Source of the DNA: Thermoactinospora rubra
Lineage (GTDB): Bacteria > Actinomycetota > Actinomycetes > Streptosporangiales > Streptosporangiaceae
NCBI RefSeq assembly: GCF_002093975.1
Contig: NZ_MSZZ01000011.1
Coordinates: forward strand, 124,001 to 188,000
Length of the DNA stretch: 64,000 nucleotides
Reading direction: 5' to 3'
The notes under the pieces are model-generated. The model had not been told where the DNA came from and ran no database searches. It saw nothing but the letters and a program-made list of their open reading frames with translations. Below, one piece after another: positions 1-8,207 of this stretch. The first letter of the stretch is position 1. Each line of letters starts with the position of its first letter. A program made the position numbers and the translations under genes.

Positions 1-751
1 TCGCCGCGAGCAGCAGCCCCGCCTCCGGACGCTGGGTCAGCGCCGCGACGAGCAGGGCGGACCGGCCGGCGTTGAACGACGCGTCCTTGTGGGGCACGTC
101 CTTCGGCAGCAGCCCTCGCGCCGTCTCCGTCGACAGGCGGAACGCGGGGACGAGGACCACCGGCCGCACCCGAGGGTCCGGCGCCAGCTTCACCATACGC
201 GGCGCGCCGGAGTGGTCGCTCCACGCGACGGTCAGCCCGCCGGCCAGGCAGGGGGCGACGTTGTCGGGATGCCCCTCCATCTCGGTGGCCAGGGCGAACA
301 CCTCGTCATCCGACAGCTCGCGTGTTCGCTGAGAGCCGAGCGCCGCCTCGGCGTGCGGGCCGTCCGGATGCGGCAGGGCCGCGTACGGCTGCCGCGCCAA
401 CGCCCCGGCCGCCAGCAGACCGGCGCAGATGGCCGCCGAAGAGGAGCCCAGGCCGCGGGCGTGCGGGATCGCGTTCCTGCAGTGCAGCCTGATCCCCGCC
501 GGCTGCGGGGCGCCCATCCGGGCGAAGGCCGCGCGCATCGCCTCGACGATGAGGTGCCCCTCCCCCAGGTCCAGCTCGCCGGCCCCCTCGCCGTCCACGG
601 TCACCTTGACGACCCGCTGACCGCTCTGGGGAGTGAAGAGCTCGGCCTCCACCTCGTCGTACAGGCCCAGGGCCAGGCCGAGGGCGTCGAAGCCCGGACC
701 CAGGTTCGCCGACGTGGCCGGGACGCGCACGACGACCCTGCTGGTGGTCAT
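1..751 (-). CDS. thrB: Homoserine kinase (3' end outside window)
   Basis: Phosphorylates L-homoserine to O-phosphohomoserine, the substrate of threonine synthase, in the cytoplasm. The N-terminus carries the GHMP-kinase signature VPATSANLGPGFDA, and the ATP-binding loop GLGSSSA lies about 100 residues in. About 250 codons are present and the reading frame is open to the window edge, so the C-terminus is missing. The ATG at 751 follows a purine-rich GAAGGAGA site. The gene lies 31 bp downstream of thrC and is very probably co-transcribed with it. Identity is secure from the motifs and the neighbour. Confidence 0.95.
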   Translation of the reverse strand, partial: MTTSRVVVRVPATSANLGPGFDALGLALGLYDEVEAELFTPQSGQRVVKVTVDGEGAGELDLGEGHLIVEAMRAAFARMGAPQPAGIRLHCRNAIPHARGLGSSSAAICAGLLAAGALARQPYAALPHPDGPHAEAALGSQRTRELSDDEVFALATEMEGHPDNVAPCLAGGLTVAWSDHSGAPRMVKLAPDPRVRPVVLVPAFRLSTETARGLLPKDVPHKDASFNAGRSALLVAALTQRPEAGLLLAA

Positions 752-782
752 TCGTCTCCTTCTTCGGTGCTGGGCGGCGATG

Positions 783-1841
783 TCACGCCAGCGACAGGGC
801 CGACGCGGCGGCGTGCACGTCGATGGGGACGGTCACCGGGGCCGGGGCGCCGGAGATGGCCCAGTCGGGGTCCTTGAGCCCGTTGCCGGTCACCGTGCAC
901 ACGATGCGCTGACCCGCCTGGAGGAGCCCCCGCGAGTGGGCCTGCAGCAGCCCGGCGACGCTCGCGGCCGAGGCGAGCTCGACGAACACGCCCTCCTCCT
1001 GGGCCAGCAGCTTGTAGGCGGCGGCGATCTGCCGGTCGGTCACCGAGTCGATGAGCCCGCCGGACTCGTCCCGGGCCGCCTCGGCGAGCTTCCAGGAGGC
1101 CGGGTTGCCGATGCGGATGGCGGTGGCGATGGTGTGCGGGTGGGTGACGGGCGCGCCCTTGACGATGGGCGCCGCGCCGGAGGCCTGGAAGCCGAACATG
1201 CGCGGGGTCCGCGCGGCCAGCTTGTCGGCGTGGTACTCCTTGTAGCCCATCCAGTACGCCGAGATGTTGCCCGCGTTGCCGACCGGGATGCAGTGGATGT
1301 CGGGCGCGTCGCCGAGCGCGTCGACGATCTCGAAGGCGGCCGTCTTCTGCCCCTGCAGGCGGAACGGGTTGACCGAGTTCACCAGCGCGATCGGGTAGTT
1401 CTCCGACAGCTTGCGCGTCATCTCCAGGCAGTCGTCGAAGGAGCCCTCGACCTGCAGCAGCGTGGCCCCGTGGACCAGGGCCTGGGCGAGCTTGCCCATC
1501 GCGATCTTGCCGCGCGGCACCAGCACCGCGCAGGTCAGCCCGGCGCGCACGGCGTAGGCGGCGGCCGAGGCGGAGGTGTTGCCGGTCGAGGCGCAGATGA
1601 CCGCCTTGGCGCCCTCCTCCAGGGCCTTGCTGATGGCCACGGTCATGCCGCGGTCCTTGAAGCTGCCGGTGGGGTTGGCCCCCTCGACCTTGAGATACAC
1701 CTCGCACCCGGTGAGCTTCGAGACGCGCTTGGCGGGGACCAGCGGCGTGCCGCCCTCCAGGAGCGTGACCACGGGGGTCTTCGCGGTGACCGGAAGCCTG
1801 TCTCGGTACTCCTCGATGAGGCCCCGCCATGCCCTGGCCAT
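783..1841 (-). CDS. thrC: Threonine synthase
   Basis: PLP-dependent (fold type II) enzyme that converts O-phosphohomoserine to L-threonine. It is 352 residues, the usual length for the short bacterial class. The PLP lysine is Lys62 in NPTGSFKDRG, and the glycine-rich phosphate loop STGNTSASAAAYA and the SVNPFRLQGQKT segment are visible. The ATG at 1841 has an AGGAGA ribosome site. Unlike the usual hom-thrC-thrB string, this gene has its own upstream region facing a glycosyltransferase, because hom lies 12.3 kb away beyond the glycan island. Confidence 0.96.
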   Translation of the reverse strand: MARAWRGLIEEYRDRLPVTAKTPVVTLLEGGTPLVPAKRVSKLTGCEVYLKVEGANPTGSFKDRGMTVAISKALEEGAKAVICASTGNTSASAAAYAVRAGLTCAVLVPRGKIAMGKLAQALVHGATLLQVEGSFDDCLEMTRKLSENYPIALVNSVNPFRLQGQKTAAFEIVDALGDAPDIHCIPVGNAGNISAYWMGYKEYHADKLAARTPRMFGFQASGAAPIVKGAPVTHPHTIATAIRIGNPASWKLAEAARDESGGLIDSVTDRQIAAAYKLLAQEEGVFVELASAASVAGLLQAHSRGLLQAGQRIVCTVTGNGLKDPDWAISGAPAPVTVPIDVHAAASALSLA

Positions 1842-2002
1842 GATCGTCTCCTAGGATGCTACCTGCGGTGTTGGGCACCGAGTGTAGGCCCATCGGCCGC
1901 GGTCCGAGACGGACGGTCCACAGCTCGGACATTCCCTCCCACAGCCATCCCTCAGGCAACGCCCAGCAACTACCGCTAAGGTCTGCGCAGGGGGTCATCA
2001 CC
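1842..2002. promoter_or_regulatory. Divergent promoter region thrC / glycosyltransferase
   Basis: This 161-bp gap separates thrC (minus) from the first glycosyltransferase (plus) and must hold promoters for both. I see a 7-bp inverted repeat, GTCCGAG at 1902-1908 and CTCGGAC at 1924-1930, and a TACACT-like -10 on the minus strand near 1885. No convincing -35 and no threonine leader peptide is visible. Confidence 0.45.
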
Positions 2003-3472
2003 ATGCTGCTGCGGCAGAACGACTATTCGCCTCTGACACCGCCCCGCCTGGGGGCGTGGACGCCGAGCCTGCCGGTGAGCGTCGTCATCCCGGCCAGGAA
2101 CGCGCCGCATCTGGACCTGGTGCTGGCGGCGCTGGCGGCCCAGACCTACCCGGCGCACCTGCTGGAGGTGCTGGTGGTCGACGACGGCGGCGATCCGCCG
2201 CCGCGGCTGCCGGAGATCCGCCCGGCCAACACGCGCATCGTGCCGGCCGGGCCCGGCTGGGGCATCTCCTGCGCGGTCAACGCCGGGGTACGGCAGGCCG
2301 ACGGCGAGATCATCCAGCGGCTCGACGCGGACATGGTGGCCTGCCGCGAGCACATCGAGGCGCTGGCCCGCTGGCACCACGTGGCCGACTACGTGGTGGG
2401 GATCGGCATGAAGAAGTTCGTCGAGCCGCCCGCGCTGACGCCCGCGCGGGTGCGCGCGGCCGGGAGCCTCGGCGAGCTGTTCGACCTGGAGTCGGCGGTG
2501 CCCAGCTCGACCGAGGCCACCATCGCCAAGACCGACGGCCTGCGCAGGAGCCGCAACCCCTACCACGTGTGCACGGGCCCCACGGTCTCGCTGCGGCGCG
2601 AGGTCTTCCACGCGGTGGGCGGCCTGGATCCGGCCGTGCTGCGCGGCGAGGACACCGAGTTCGCCTACCGGCTGGCCATGCACGGCGTGGTGTTCGTCCC
2701 CGATCCGCAGGCCCAGGCCGTCCACCTGGGGCTGCCCGCGCAGCACCGCGACAGGGACCGCGCGGTGCGGGCGGTCGAGCCGTACCTGGCCCACCGGGTG
2801 CCGCTGCGCCGCGACCTGCGCAAGGAGCGCGGGCGCAGCTGGCTGGTGCCGTACATCGAGATCGTCTACGAGGTCGCGGGCGTCCCGGCCGAGACGGTAC
2901 GGCAGGCGGTGTCGGCCGCGCTCGACGGCAAGCTGCACGACGTGGTGGTCACGCTGGTCGGGCCGTGGTCGAAGCTCGGCGAGGAGCGGCGCCCGGTGCT
3001 GGACGACCCCGACTTCGAGCTGCGCCGGCTGCGCGACCTCTACCTGCACGACCAGCGGGTGAGGCTGATCGACGAGGCGGCGCCGACGCCCGCGCCCATC
3101 CCCTTCCGCTACCGGGGCCCGGTGGAGGTGCCGCTGCACCGGGTGACGCTGGAGCGCATGGTCGAGACGATCCAGGAGGACCTGAGCGGCGTGCTGGTCG
3201 TGGAGCTGCCCGAGGGGCGCGCGGCCCGGCTGGAGCGCACCTCGGCGCTGGGCCGGGCGCTGCTGCTGGGCTCCACCGATCTCGACGCCGACCTCGACGG
3301 CACGATCGAGGCCACGCACGGCGTCCGCCACGCCTCCCCCGACCGCTACTGGCCTCCCGCCTCCCCGCCGAAACAGCCCGCCAAGCCCCGGGAGCCGCAG
3401 CCGGCGGTCCGCATCGCCGAGCCCGCCCCGGGCCTGCTGGGCCGCCTGCGCTCCGCCCTGCGCCAGAACTGA
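2003..3472 (+). CDS. GT2-type glycosyltransferase, two GT-A-like halves
   Basis: A 489-residue protein. The N-terminal half is a GT-A family 2 glycosyltransferase: VSVVIPAR near residue 27, VVDDGG near 66, a DxD motif LDADMV near 108, and a GEDTEF catalytic segment near 216. The C-terminal half begins with WLVPYIEIVYE and looks like a second GT-A fold without a DxD. It shares the motif ARLERTSALGRA with three other genes here. The protein starts with the RQNDY motif common to this set. ATG 2003 is preceded by AGGGGG. No signal peptide or TM is seen, so it is probably cytoplasmic, using nucleotide sugars; donor and acceptor are unknown. Confidence 0.85.
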   Translation: MLLRQNDYSPLTPPRLGAWTPSLPVSVVIPARNAPHLDLVLAALAAQTYPAHLLEVLVVDDGGDPPPRLPEIRPANTRIVPAGPGWGISCAVNAGVRQADGEIIQRLDADMVACREHIEALARWHHVADYVVGIGMKKFVEPPALTPARVRAAGSLGELFDLESAVPSSTEATIAKTDGLRRSRNPYHVCTGPTVSLRREVFHAVGGLDPAVLRGEDTEFAYRLAMHGVVFVPDPQAQAVHLGLPAQHRDRDRAVRAVEPYLAHRVPLRRDLRKERGRSWLVPYIEIVYEVAGVPAETVRQAVSAALDGKLHDVVVTLVGPWSKLGEERRPVLDDPDFELRRLRDLYLHDQRVRLIDEAAPTPAPIPFRYRGPVEVPLHRVTLERMVETIQEDLSGVLVVELPEGRAARLERTSALGRALLLGSTDLDADLDGTIEATHGVRHASPDRYWPPASPPKQPAKPREPQPAVRIAEPAPGLLGRLRSALRQN

Positions 3473-3543
3473 CCGGGGTCACGGCTGCTCGAAGTACTCC
3501 CGCTGCACGTCGTGGTGGAATCCGTGCGGCATGGCGACGGATG

Positions 3544-6222
3544 CTAACCGTGGACGCCCCGGCGGATCATCTGCTTCACCGAGGCGGCCACGCCGCGCCA
3601 GCTCGGCCGCCGCAGGGCGCCCAGCTCGCGCCGTAAGGCGCCGACCTCGCGCCGCAGGTCCACGCTCTTGCGCCGCCACTGCGCGGCCTCCTCGCGCCAC
3701 CGGGCGACCTGGCCGCGCAGGCGCTCGACCTCGGCGGCCAGGCGCGCCGCCTCGGCCTCGGCCTGGACGCGGGCGCGGTAGGCGCTGCGGCGGCCGGTGG
3801 GCGGGGCGGCCTCGCGGGCCCAGCCGTACTCCTGGCCCTCGACCCAGCACACCCCGAACACGTCGTCCACGACGTCCTCCAGCGCCTCGCCGGGGCGGGC
3901 CAGCAGCGCGGCGCGGGCGAAGGCGGCCGTGCGCTCCAGCCGGGCGGCCACGACGGGCGACTCCTCCAGCAGGACGGCGACCATGCCGAGCTCCTGGCCG
4001 CGGGCCAGGTCGAGCAGCCGCGCCAGGGTGTCCTCGCCGGGGATCCACCCGGCCGGCACCCGCAGCACGTACGGCACCGCCGGGTCCGCCTCCTCGGTGG
4101 CCGCCAGCCGTACCCGGCCCTCGTGCGCGTAGTGCCCGCGCAGCAGCACCAGGTCCAGCCCGGGGTCGCGCAGCGGCGCGCGGCGCTCGCGCGCCAGGCT
4201 CTCCCACGGCCCCGCCAGCACCACCGACACGTCCGGCACGGTCCCCGCCAGCAGCGCGTCGACCGTGGCGCGGGTCTCCTCGTAGCCCCCGGCCCGCACG
4301 ACGGCCGTCACGTACGGCACCTTCCACTGCCGCGCCGGATGCGAGCGCAGCCACCGGTACGTCGGGATGCGGTCGGCCACGAACGCATGGCTGACCCGGT
4401 CGATGGGCGCCTTGTCGCGCATGCGCATGGTCGACCCGAGGTGGTAGGCGCGGGCCGACGGCTCGGGGACGAAGACCGCGCCCGCCTGGGCCAGGCGGTA
4501 GCCCATCTCGGTGTCCTGGCCGAGGATGAGCTCCTCGTCCATCGGCCCGGCGGCCCGCAGCAGCGCGGCGTTGACGGACGTCGCGCCGCCCACGTGGATG
4601 CTGAAGGGCCGCTCGGTCCTGCCGGTCAGCCCGTCGGTGCGGTCCAGCAGGTCGACGATCCACCCGTGGGGCTCGGCGGGCTCGAAGGCGGCCTCCAGGT
4701 CCTCCGGCAGCTCGGCGGGCACCGGGGCGGAGGTGAAGCGGATGGTGCCGGTCACCGACAGGTACGGCGCGGCGTGGTGCCAGCGCATGTGCGCCTCGAC
4801 GGCGCCGGGGGTGAGGACGACGTCGGAGTCGAGCCAGTGGATCACGTCGCCGGTGGCCGCCGCCAGCCCGGCGTTGCGCGCGTTGGCCCGGCCCGGCGCC
4901 GGGCACCGCACGAGCCTGACCCACGGCGGCACGCGCAGCGGCGGCTCGCTGCCGTTGTCGACGACGATCACCTCGGTCAGCGAGGCGGGGTAGGTCTGCC
5001 GGGACAGCGCCGCCAGGACCAGGTCGAGCTTGTCCTGCGCGCCGTAGGCGGGGATGACGACGCTGACCCTGAGCGTGGGCGTCCAGTCGCCGCGGGGCGG
5101 CCGGAGGGTGCGGTAGTCGTTGGCCCGCACGCGGTCTGGCGGCCGATTCGGCGACCGGTCGGGCTCTGCGTGCTCCAGCAGCCGGCTGGGCCGGAAGCCG
5201 TGCCACTGGTTGGCCTGCACGCGCAGGAAGTGCGCCAGCGGCAGCCGCCAGGTGTGCTCCTCCGCCGCCGCCCGCCGCAGCACGTAGCCGAGCCCGTGGG
5301 TGCGGTAGATCCGCGCGCCCGCCTCGCTCGCCGCCTGGAGGAAGTGCCTGTCCACCGCCCTGGGCAGGGCCGGGAAGCCGCCGAGCTCGCGCAGCCGGTC
5401 GCGCGCCAGCAGGATCGTGCCGCCCGCCACGTGGTCGGCCCACACCTCGCTGGGGTAGGAGGCGCCGCTGGCGAAGCGGACCCGCCGGATCGTGGTGTCC
5501 AGCCGCTCCAGGTAGAAGAACTCCGCCGTGGTGCCCACGATGTCCGCGCCGGTGGCGCGCATGGCCCTGATCAGGTCGGCCAGGTGCTCGGGGCCGTACC
5601 AATCGTCGTCGTCCCACTTGGTCACGTAGTCGCCGGCGGCCCGCTCGGCCGCCAGGTTGAGCACCTCGCCGAAGGGCAGCTCGGCGGGCGCCTCCACCCA
5701 GGTCACCGGTAAGGGCGCGGCGCGGGAGTCCAGGGTCACGCCGTGCAGCGCGACGACGGCCTCGACCTCGACGTGCCTCTGGCGGGCCATCTGCGCCAGC
5801 GCGGAGGCGACCAGGTGGGGGCGGACCGTGGCCATCACCACGCTGACCCTGGGCCGGCCGGTCGGCGGCGCGGCCAGGCGGCGCAGCCGTACGCTGTGCT
5901 CCTCGCGGCGCAGGTCGGCGACGCAGCGCAGGGTGCCGTCCGGCTCGCACGCGAGCCAGGAGCGGTCGGTGAGCAGGGCGGCCAGGTCGGCGGGTACCCA
6001 GGCGGGCGCGGTCTCGGCGGTCAGCGGCACGCCCGCGGCGGCCAGGCTCAGGACCTCCGCCAAGGGCGCGGGCTCGGCGGGCCACTCGACCTCCAGGCCG
6101 CGCAGCGCCCGCAGCTCCGCCGGGTCGGGCGCCCGCCCGTCGACCCGCCATCCGCCGGGCGTCCAGCGCAGGGCCGCCATGCCCTTCTCCGGCGTGCGGA
6201 CGAAGCCAACAGGCGCGGTCAT
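3544..6222 (-). CDS. Bimodular glycosyltransferase (two GT2 domains fused)
   Basis: An 892-residue fusion. Module 1 (about 120-330) has VSVVMATV and the metal-binding motif KWDDDDWYGP near residue 203. Module 2 (about 345-800) begins with the RANDY motif, then VSVVIPAY, a DxD LDSDVVL near 464, GQDTEMGYR near 570, and the degenerate second GT-A-like half with ARLERTAAFARA. The last 60 or so residues are a basic coiled coil. Modules 1 and 2 match, in order, the two separate plus-strand genes at 8204-10096 and 10093-11781. ATG 6222 has a GAGGAG site. It is probably a polymerase-like or two-step transferase; the sugar is unknown. Confidence 0.85.
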   Translation of the reverse strand: MTAPVGFVRTPEKGMAALRWTPGGWRVDGRAPDPAELRALRGLEVEWPAEPAPLAEVLSLAAAGVPLTAETAPAWVPADLAALLTDRSWLACEPDGTLRCVADLRREEHSVRLRRLAAPPTGRPRVSVVMATVRPHLVASALAQMARQRHVEVEAVVALHGVTLDSRAAPLPVTWVEAPAELPFGEVLNLAAERAAGDYVTKWDDDDWYGPEHLADLIRAMRATGADIVGTTAEFFYLERLDTTIRRVRFASGASYPSEVWADHVAGGTILLARDRLRELGGFPALPRAVDRHFLQAASEAGARIYRTHGLGYVLRRAAAEEHTWRLPLAHFLRVQANQWHGFRPSRLLEHAEPDRSPNRPPDRVRANDYRTLRPPRGDWTPTLRVSVVIPAYGAQDKLDLVLAALSRQTYPASLTEVIVVDNGSEPPLRVPPWVRLVRCPAPGRANARNAGLAAATGDVIHWLDSDVVLTPGAVEAHMRWHHAAPYLSVTGTIRFTSAPVPAELPEDLEAAFEPAEPHGWIVDLLDRTDGLTGRTERPFSIHVGGATSVNAALLRAAGPMDEELILGQDTEMGYRLAQAGAVFVPEPSARAYHLGSTMRMRDKAPIDRVSHAFVADRIPTYRWLRSHPARQWKVPYVTAVVRAGGYEETRATVDALLAGTVPDVSVVLAGPWESLARERRAPLRDPGLDLVLLRGHYAHEGRVRLAATEEADPAVPYVLRVPAGWIPGEDTLARLLDLARGQELGMVAVLLEESPVVAARLERTAAFARAALLARPGEALEDVVDDVFGVCWVEGQEYGWAREAAPPTGRRSAYRARVQAEAEAARLAAEVERLRGQVARWREEAAQWRRKSVDLRREVGALRRELGALRRPSWRGVAASVKQMIRRGVHG

Positions 6223-6390
6223 GGGGGGTGAGCTCCTCGTGTTGACTGGGACTCGCCTACCTTACGCCCGAACCCTCCCCGGCCCTGAGCTGCCAGGAGG
6301 CTTTCAGCGTCTTCTGAGGAAGTATGAGGTTGGAGTTGTTTAAGGTGTAAATATCCCTTCCCTCCGGAGTCAACCGAAAGGTCTGTGCGG
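6223..6390. promoter_or_regulatory. Divergent intergenic region between glycosyltransferase operons
   Basis: Separates the minus-strand fusion gene from the plus-strand operon starting with the small membrane protein. The 6330-6360 stretch is noticeably AT-richer than its surroundings (TTAAGGTGTAAATAT), as expected of a promoter. I could not fix a -35/-10 pair with correct spacing. Confidence 0.4.
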
Positions 6391-6762
6391 ATGGTCACGC
6401 CCCGCCGACTGGCCGCATTCGTCGGAGCGCTCGCCGCACTCGCGTCGCTCGCCGTCGTGTGCTCCCTCACCGGCGTGCTCTCATACGGCCAAGCCGTCGC
6501 CTTCGGCGCGACGCTGCTCGCCCTCGCCTACCTCGTGATGCTCGCCCGCCGCCTCGACGCCAAGGCCCACCGCGCCGAGCTGCGGGCCAAGCGGCACGAG
6601 GAGACGCTCAAGCGCGTGGAGGACAGGCTGGACCGGCTCGAAGTAGCCATGGCCGACGCGGCGGCCCAGCGCAACGAGGACCTGCGCGCCATCCTCGCCT
6701 CCATAGGCGAGGACCGCGTCTACGCCATGGAACTGCGCGCCATGCTCAAGGAACGGCTGTGA
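6391..6762 (+). CDS. Small membrane protein with two TM helices and a coiled coil
   Basis: About 123 residues. Two hydrophobic helices (about residues 5-30 and 35-53) are followed by a charged heptad-rich coiled coil (about 60-120; RLDAKAHRAELRAKRHEE). I do not recognise a family. It is the first gene of the operon and its stop overlaps the GTG start of the next glycosyltransferase by four bases (GTGA), so the two are translationally coupled. It may be a membrane anchor or assembly scaffold for the glycosyltransferases, several of which carry C-terminal coiled coils; that is inference. GTG 6385 is an alternative start; ATG 6391 has better spacing to GAAAGG. Confidence 0.7.
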   Translation: MVTPRRLAAFVGALAALASLAVVCSLTGVLSYGQAVAFGATLLALAYLVMLARRLDAKAHRAELRAKRHEETLKRVEDRLDRLEVAMADAAAQRNEDLRAILASIGEDRVYAMELRAMLKERL

Positions 6763-8207
6763 GCGTTCTCATCAGGCACAACGACTACGGCTCGCTGGAC
6801 CCGCCCGCGCTGGGCACGTGGGAGCCGGAGCTGACCGTGTCGGTGGTCATCCCGGCGCGGAACTGCCAGGAAGGGCTGGAGCGCACGCTCGCCTCGCTGG
6901 CCGAGCAGACCTACCCGCGCGACCTCATGGAGGTCGTGGTCGTGGACGACGGCAGCGACCCGCCGCTGCGCGCCGAGGGCGCCAGGGTCGTGCGCGTCGC
7001 GAACGGCTGGGGCCGCGGAGCCGCGCGGCAGGCCGGGGCCGACGCGGCGTCCGGGCAGGTGATCCACTGGCTCGACTCCGACATGATGCTGGCCGAGGAC
7101 CACATCGAGGCGCACATGCGCTGGCACCACCTCACGCCTTATGTAGTCGTCATCGGCGATGTGACGTTTCTCACACCGGAGGAGGTCAAGCCCCGGTACA
7201 CCGCCGACATGCTGGAGTCCACCCGGCGGCTCAGGGACGCCGGCGGCAGCGCCTACCTGCTGCACACCGGTGCGACCACGTCCGTGCGCGCCGCCCTGCT
7301 GCGGGCCGCGGGCGGGGTGGACGCCTCGCTCAACATGGCCGAGGACACCGAGCTCGGCTACCGGCTGGCGCAGGCGGGGGCGGTGTTCGTGCCCGACGAG
7401 GAGGCGCGCGCCTGGCACGTCGGGGAGTCCACCGTGATGCGCCGCCAGCAGGAGGTGCACCGGCACAACTGGTCCTACCTGGGCGACTACATCCCCGACC
7501 TGCGGTGGCTGCGCGGCCATCCGCGCCGCCAGTGGCTCGTGCCGTACGTCATGGTGGTGGTCGAGGCGGGCGGCTACGAGGAGACCCGGGCCAGCGTCGA
7601 CTCCGCCCTGGCCGGGACCGTCCCGGACGTGGCCGTCACGCTCGTGGGGCCGTGGAGCTCGCTGCCCGGCGGGCGGCGCGAGTGCCTGGACGAGCCGCTG
7701 CTGGACCTGCGCCTCACCCGGCACCTGTACACGCACGAGCCGCGCGTCCGCTTCGCCGAGTCGCCGCCCGCGAGCGTGGCGCCCACGCCGTACCTGCTGC
7801 GCCTGCCCACCGGCTGGTCGCTCGGCGCCGACACGCTGGCCCGGCTGGTACGGCTGGCCGAGGCGGACACGCTCGGCCTGGTCAGCGTCGCCCTGGCCGA
7901 GACGCCCGAGGGGGTGGTGACCGCGCGGCTGGAGCGCACCGCCGCGTTCGCCCGCGCCCGCTTCCACGACGGGCGCCCGGACGACGTGGTGGACGCGCTG
8001 TTCGGCTCGATGTGGGTGAGCGGTGAGGAGTACGGCTTCGCCGCCGAGCCCGAGCCGCTGGCGGGCGATCCGGCCAAGTGGCGGGCCGTGGCCGCCGAGC
8101 GTCAGAAGGAGATCGAGCGCCTGCGCGCCGAGCTGGAGCGCCTGTCGGCCCGCACGCCGGACAGCCCGCTGAAGGCCCTGTTCCGGCAGCTGAGGAGCGT
8201 CGGGTGA
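6759..8207 (+). CDS. GT2-type glycosyltransferase
   Basis: 482 residues, a paralogue of the 2003-3472 and 10093-11781 genes. The RHNDY motif is near the start, with VSVVIPAR about 25 residues in, DxD LDSDMM near 105, and AEDTELGYR near 195. The second, DxD-less GT-A-like half starts at WLVPYVMVVVEAGGYEE, and ARLERTAAFARAR follows near 390. A short coiled coil lies near the C-terminus (EIERLRAELERL). GTG 6759 overlaps the previous stop, and its own stop overlaps the next GTG at 8204. It probably extends a cell-surface glycan; specificity is unknown. Confidence 0.85.
   Translation: MSVLIRHNDYGSLDPPALGTWEPELTVSVVIPARNCQEGLERTLASLAEQTYPRDLMEVVVVDDGSDPPLRAEGARVVRVANGWGRGAARQAGADAASGQVIHWLDSDMMLAEDHIEAHMRWHHLTPYVVVIGDVTFLTPEEVKPRYTADMLESTRRLRDAGGSAYLLHTGATTSVRAALLRAAGGVDASLNMAEDTELGYRLAQAGAVFVPDEEARAWHVGESTVMRRQQEVHRHNWSYLGDYIPDLRWLRGHPRRQWLVPYVMVVVEAGGYEETRASVDSALAGTVPDVAVTLVGPWSSLPGGRRECLDEPLLDLRLTRHLYTHEPRVRFAESPPASVAPTPYLLRLPTGWSLGADTLARLVRLAEADTLGLVSVALAETPEGVVTARLERTAAFARARFHDGRPDDVVDALFGSMWVSGEEYGFAAEPEPLAGDPAKWRAVAAERQKEIERLRAELERLSARTPDSPLKALFRQLRSVG

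Noticed and set aside
633..1979. Long plus-strand open frame opposite thrC
   Set aside because: Antisense shadow of thrC; Arg/Gly/Ala-rich with no domain and no ribosome site.
3479..3532. 17-codon minus-strand ORF after the fused glycosyltransferase gene (MPHGFHHDVQREYFEQP)
   Set aside because: No ribosome site of its own and no other support; left out of the gene list.
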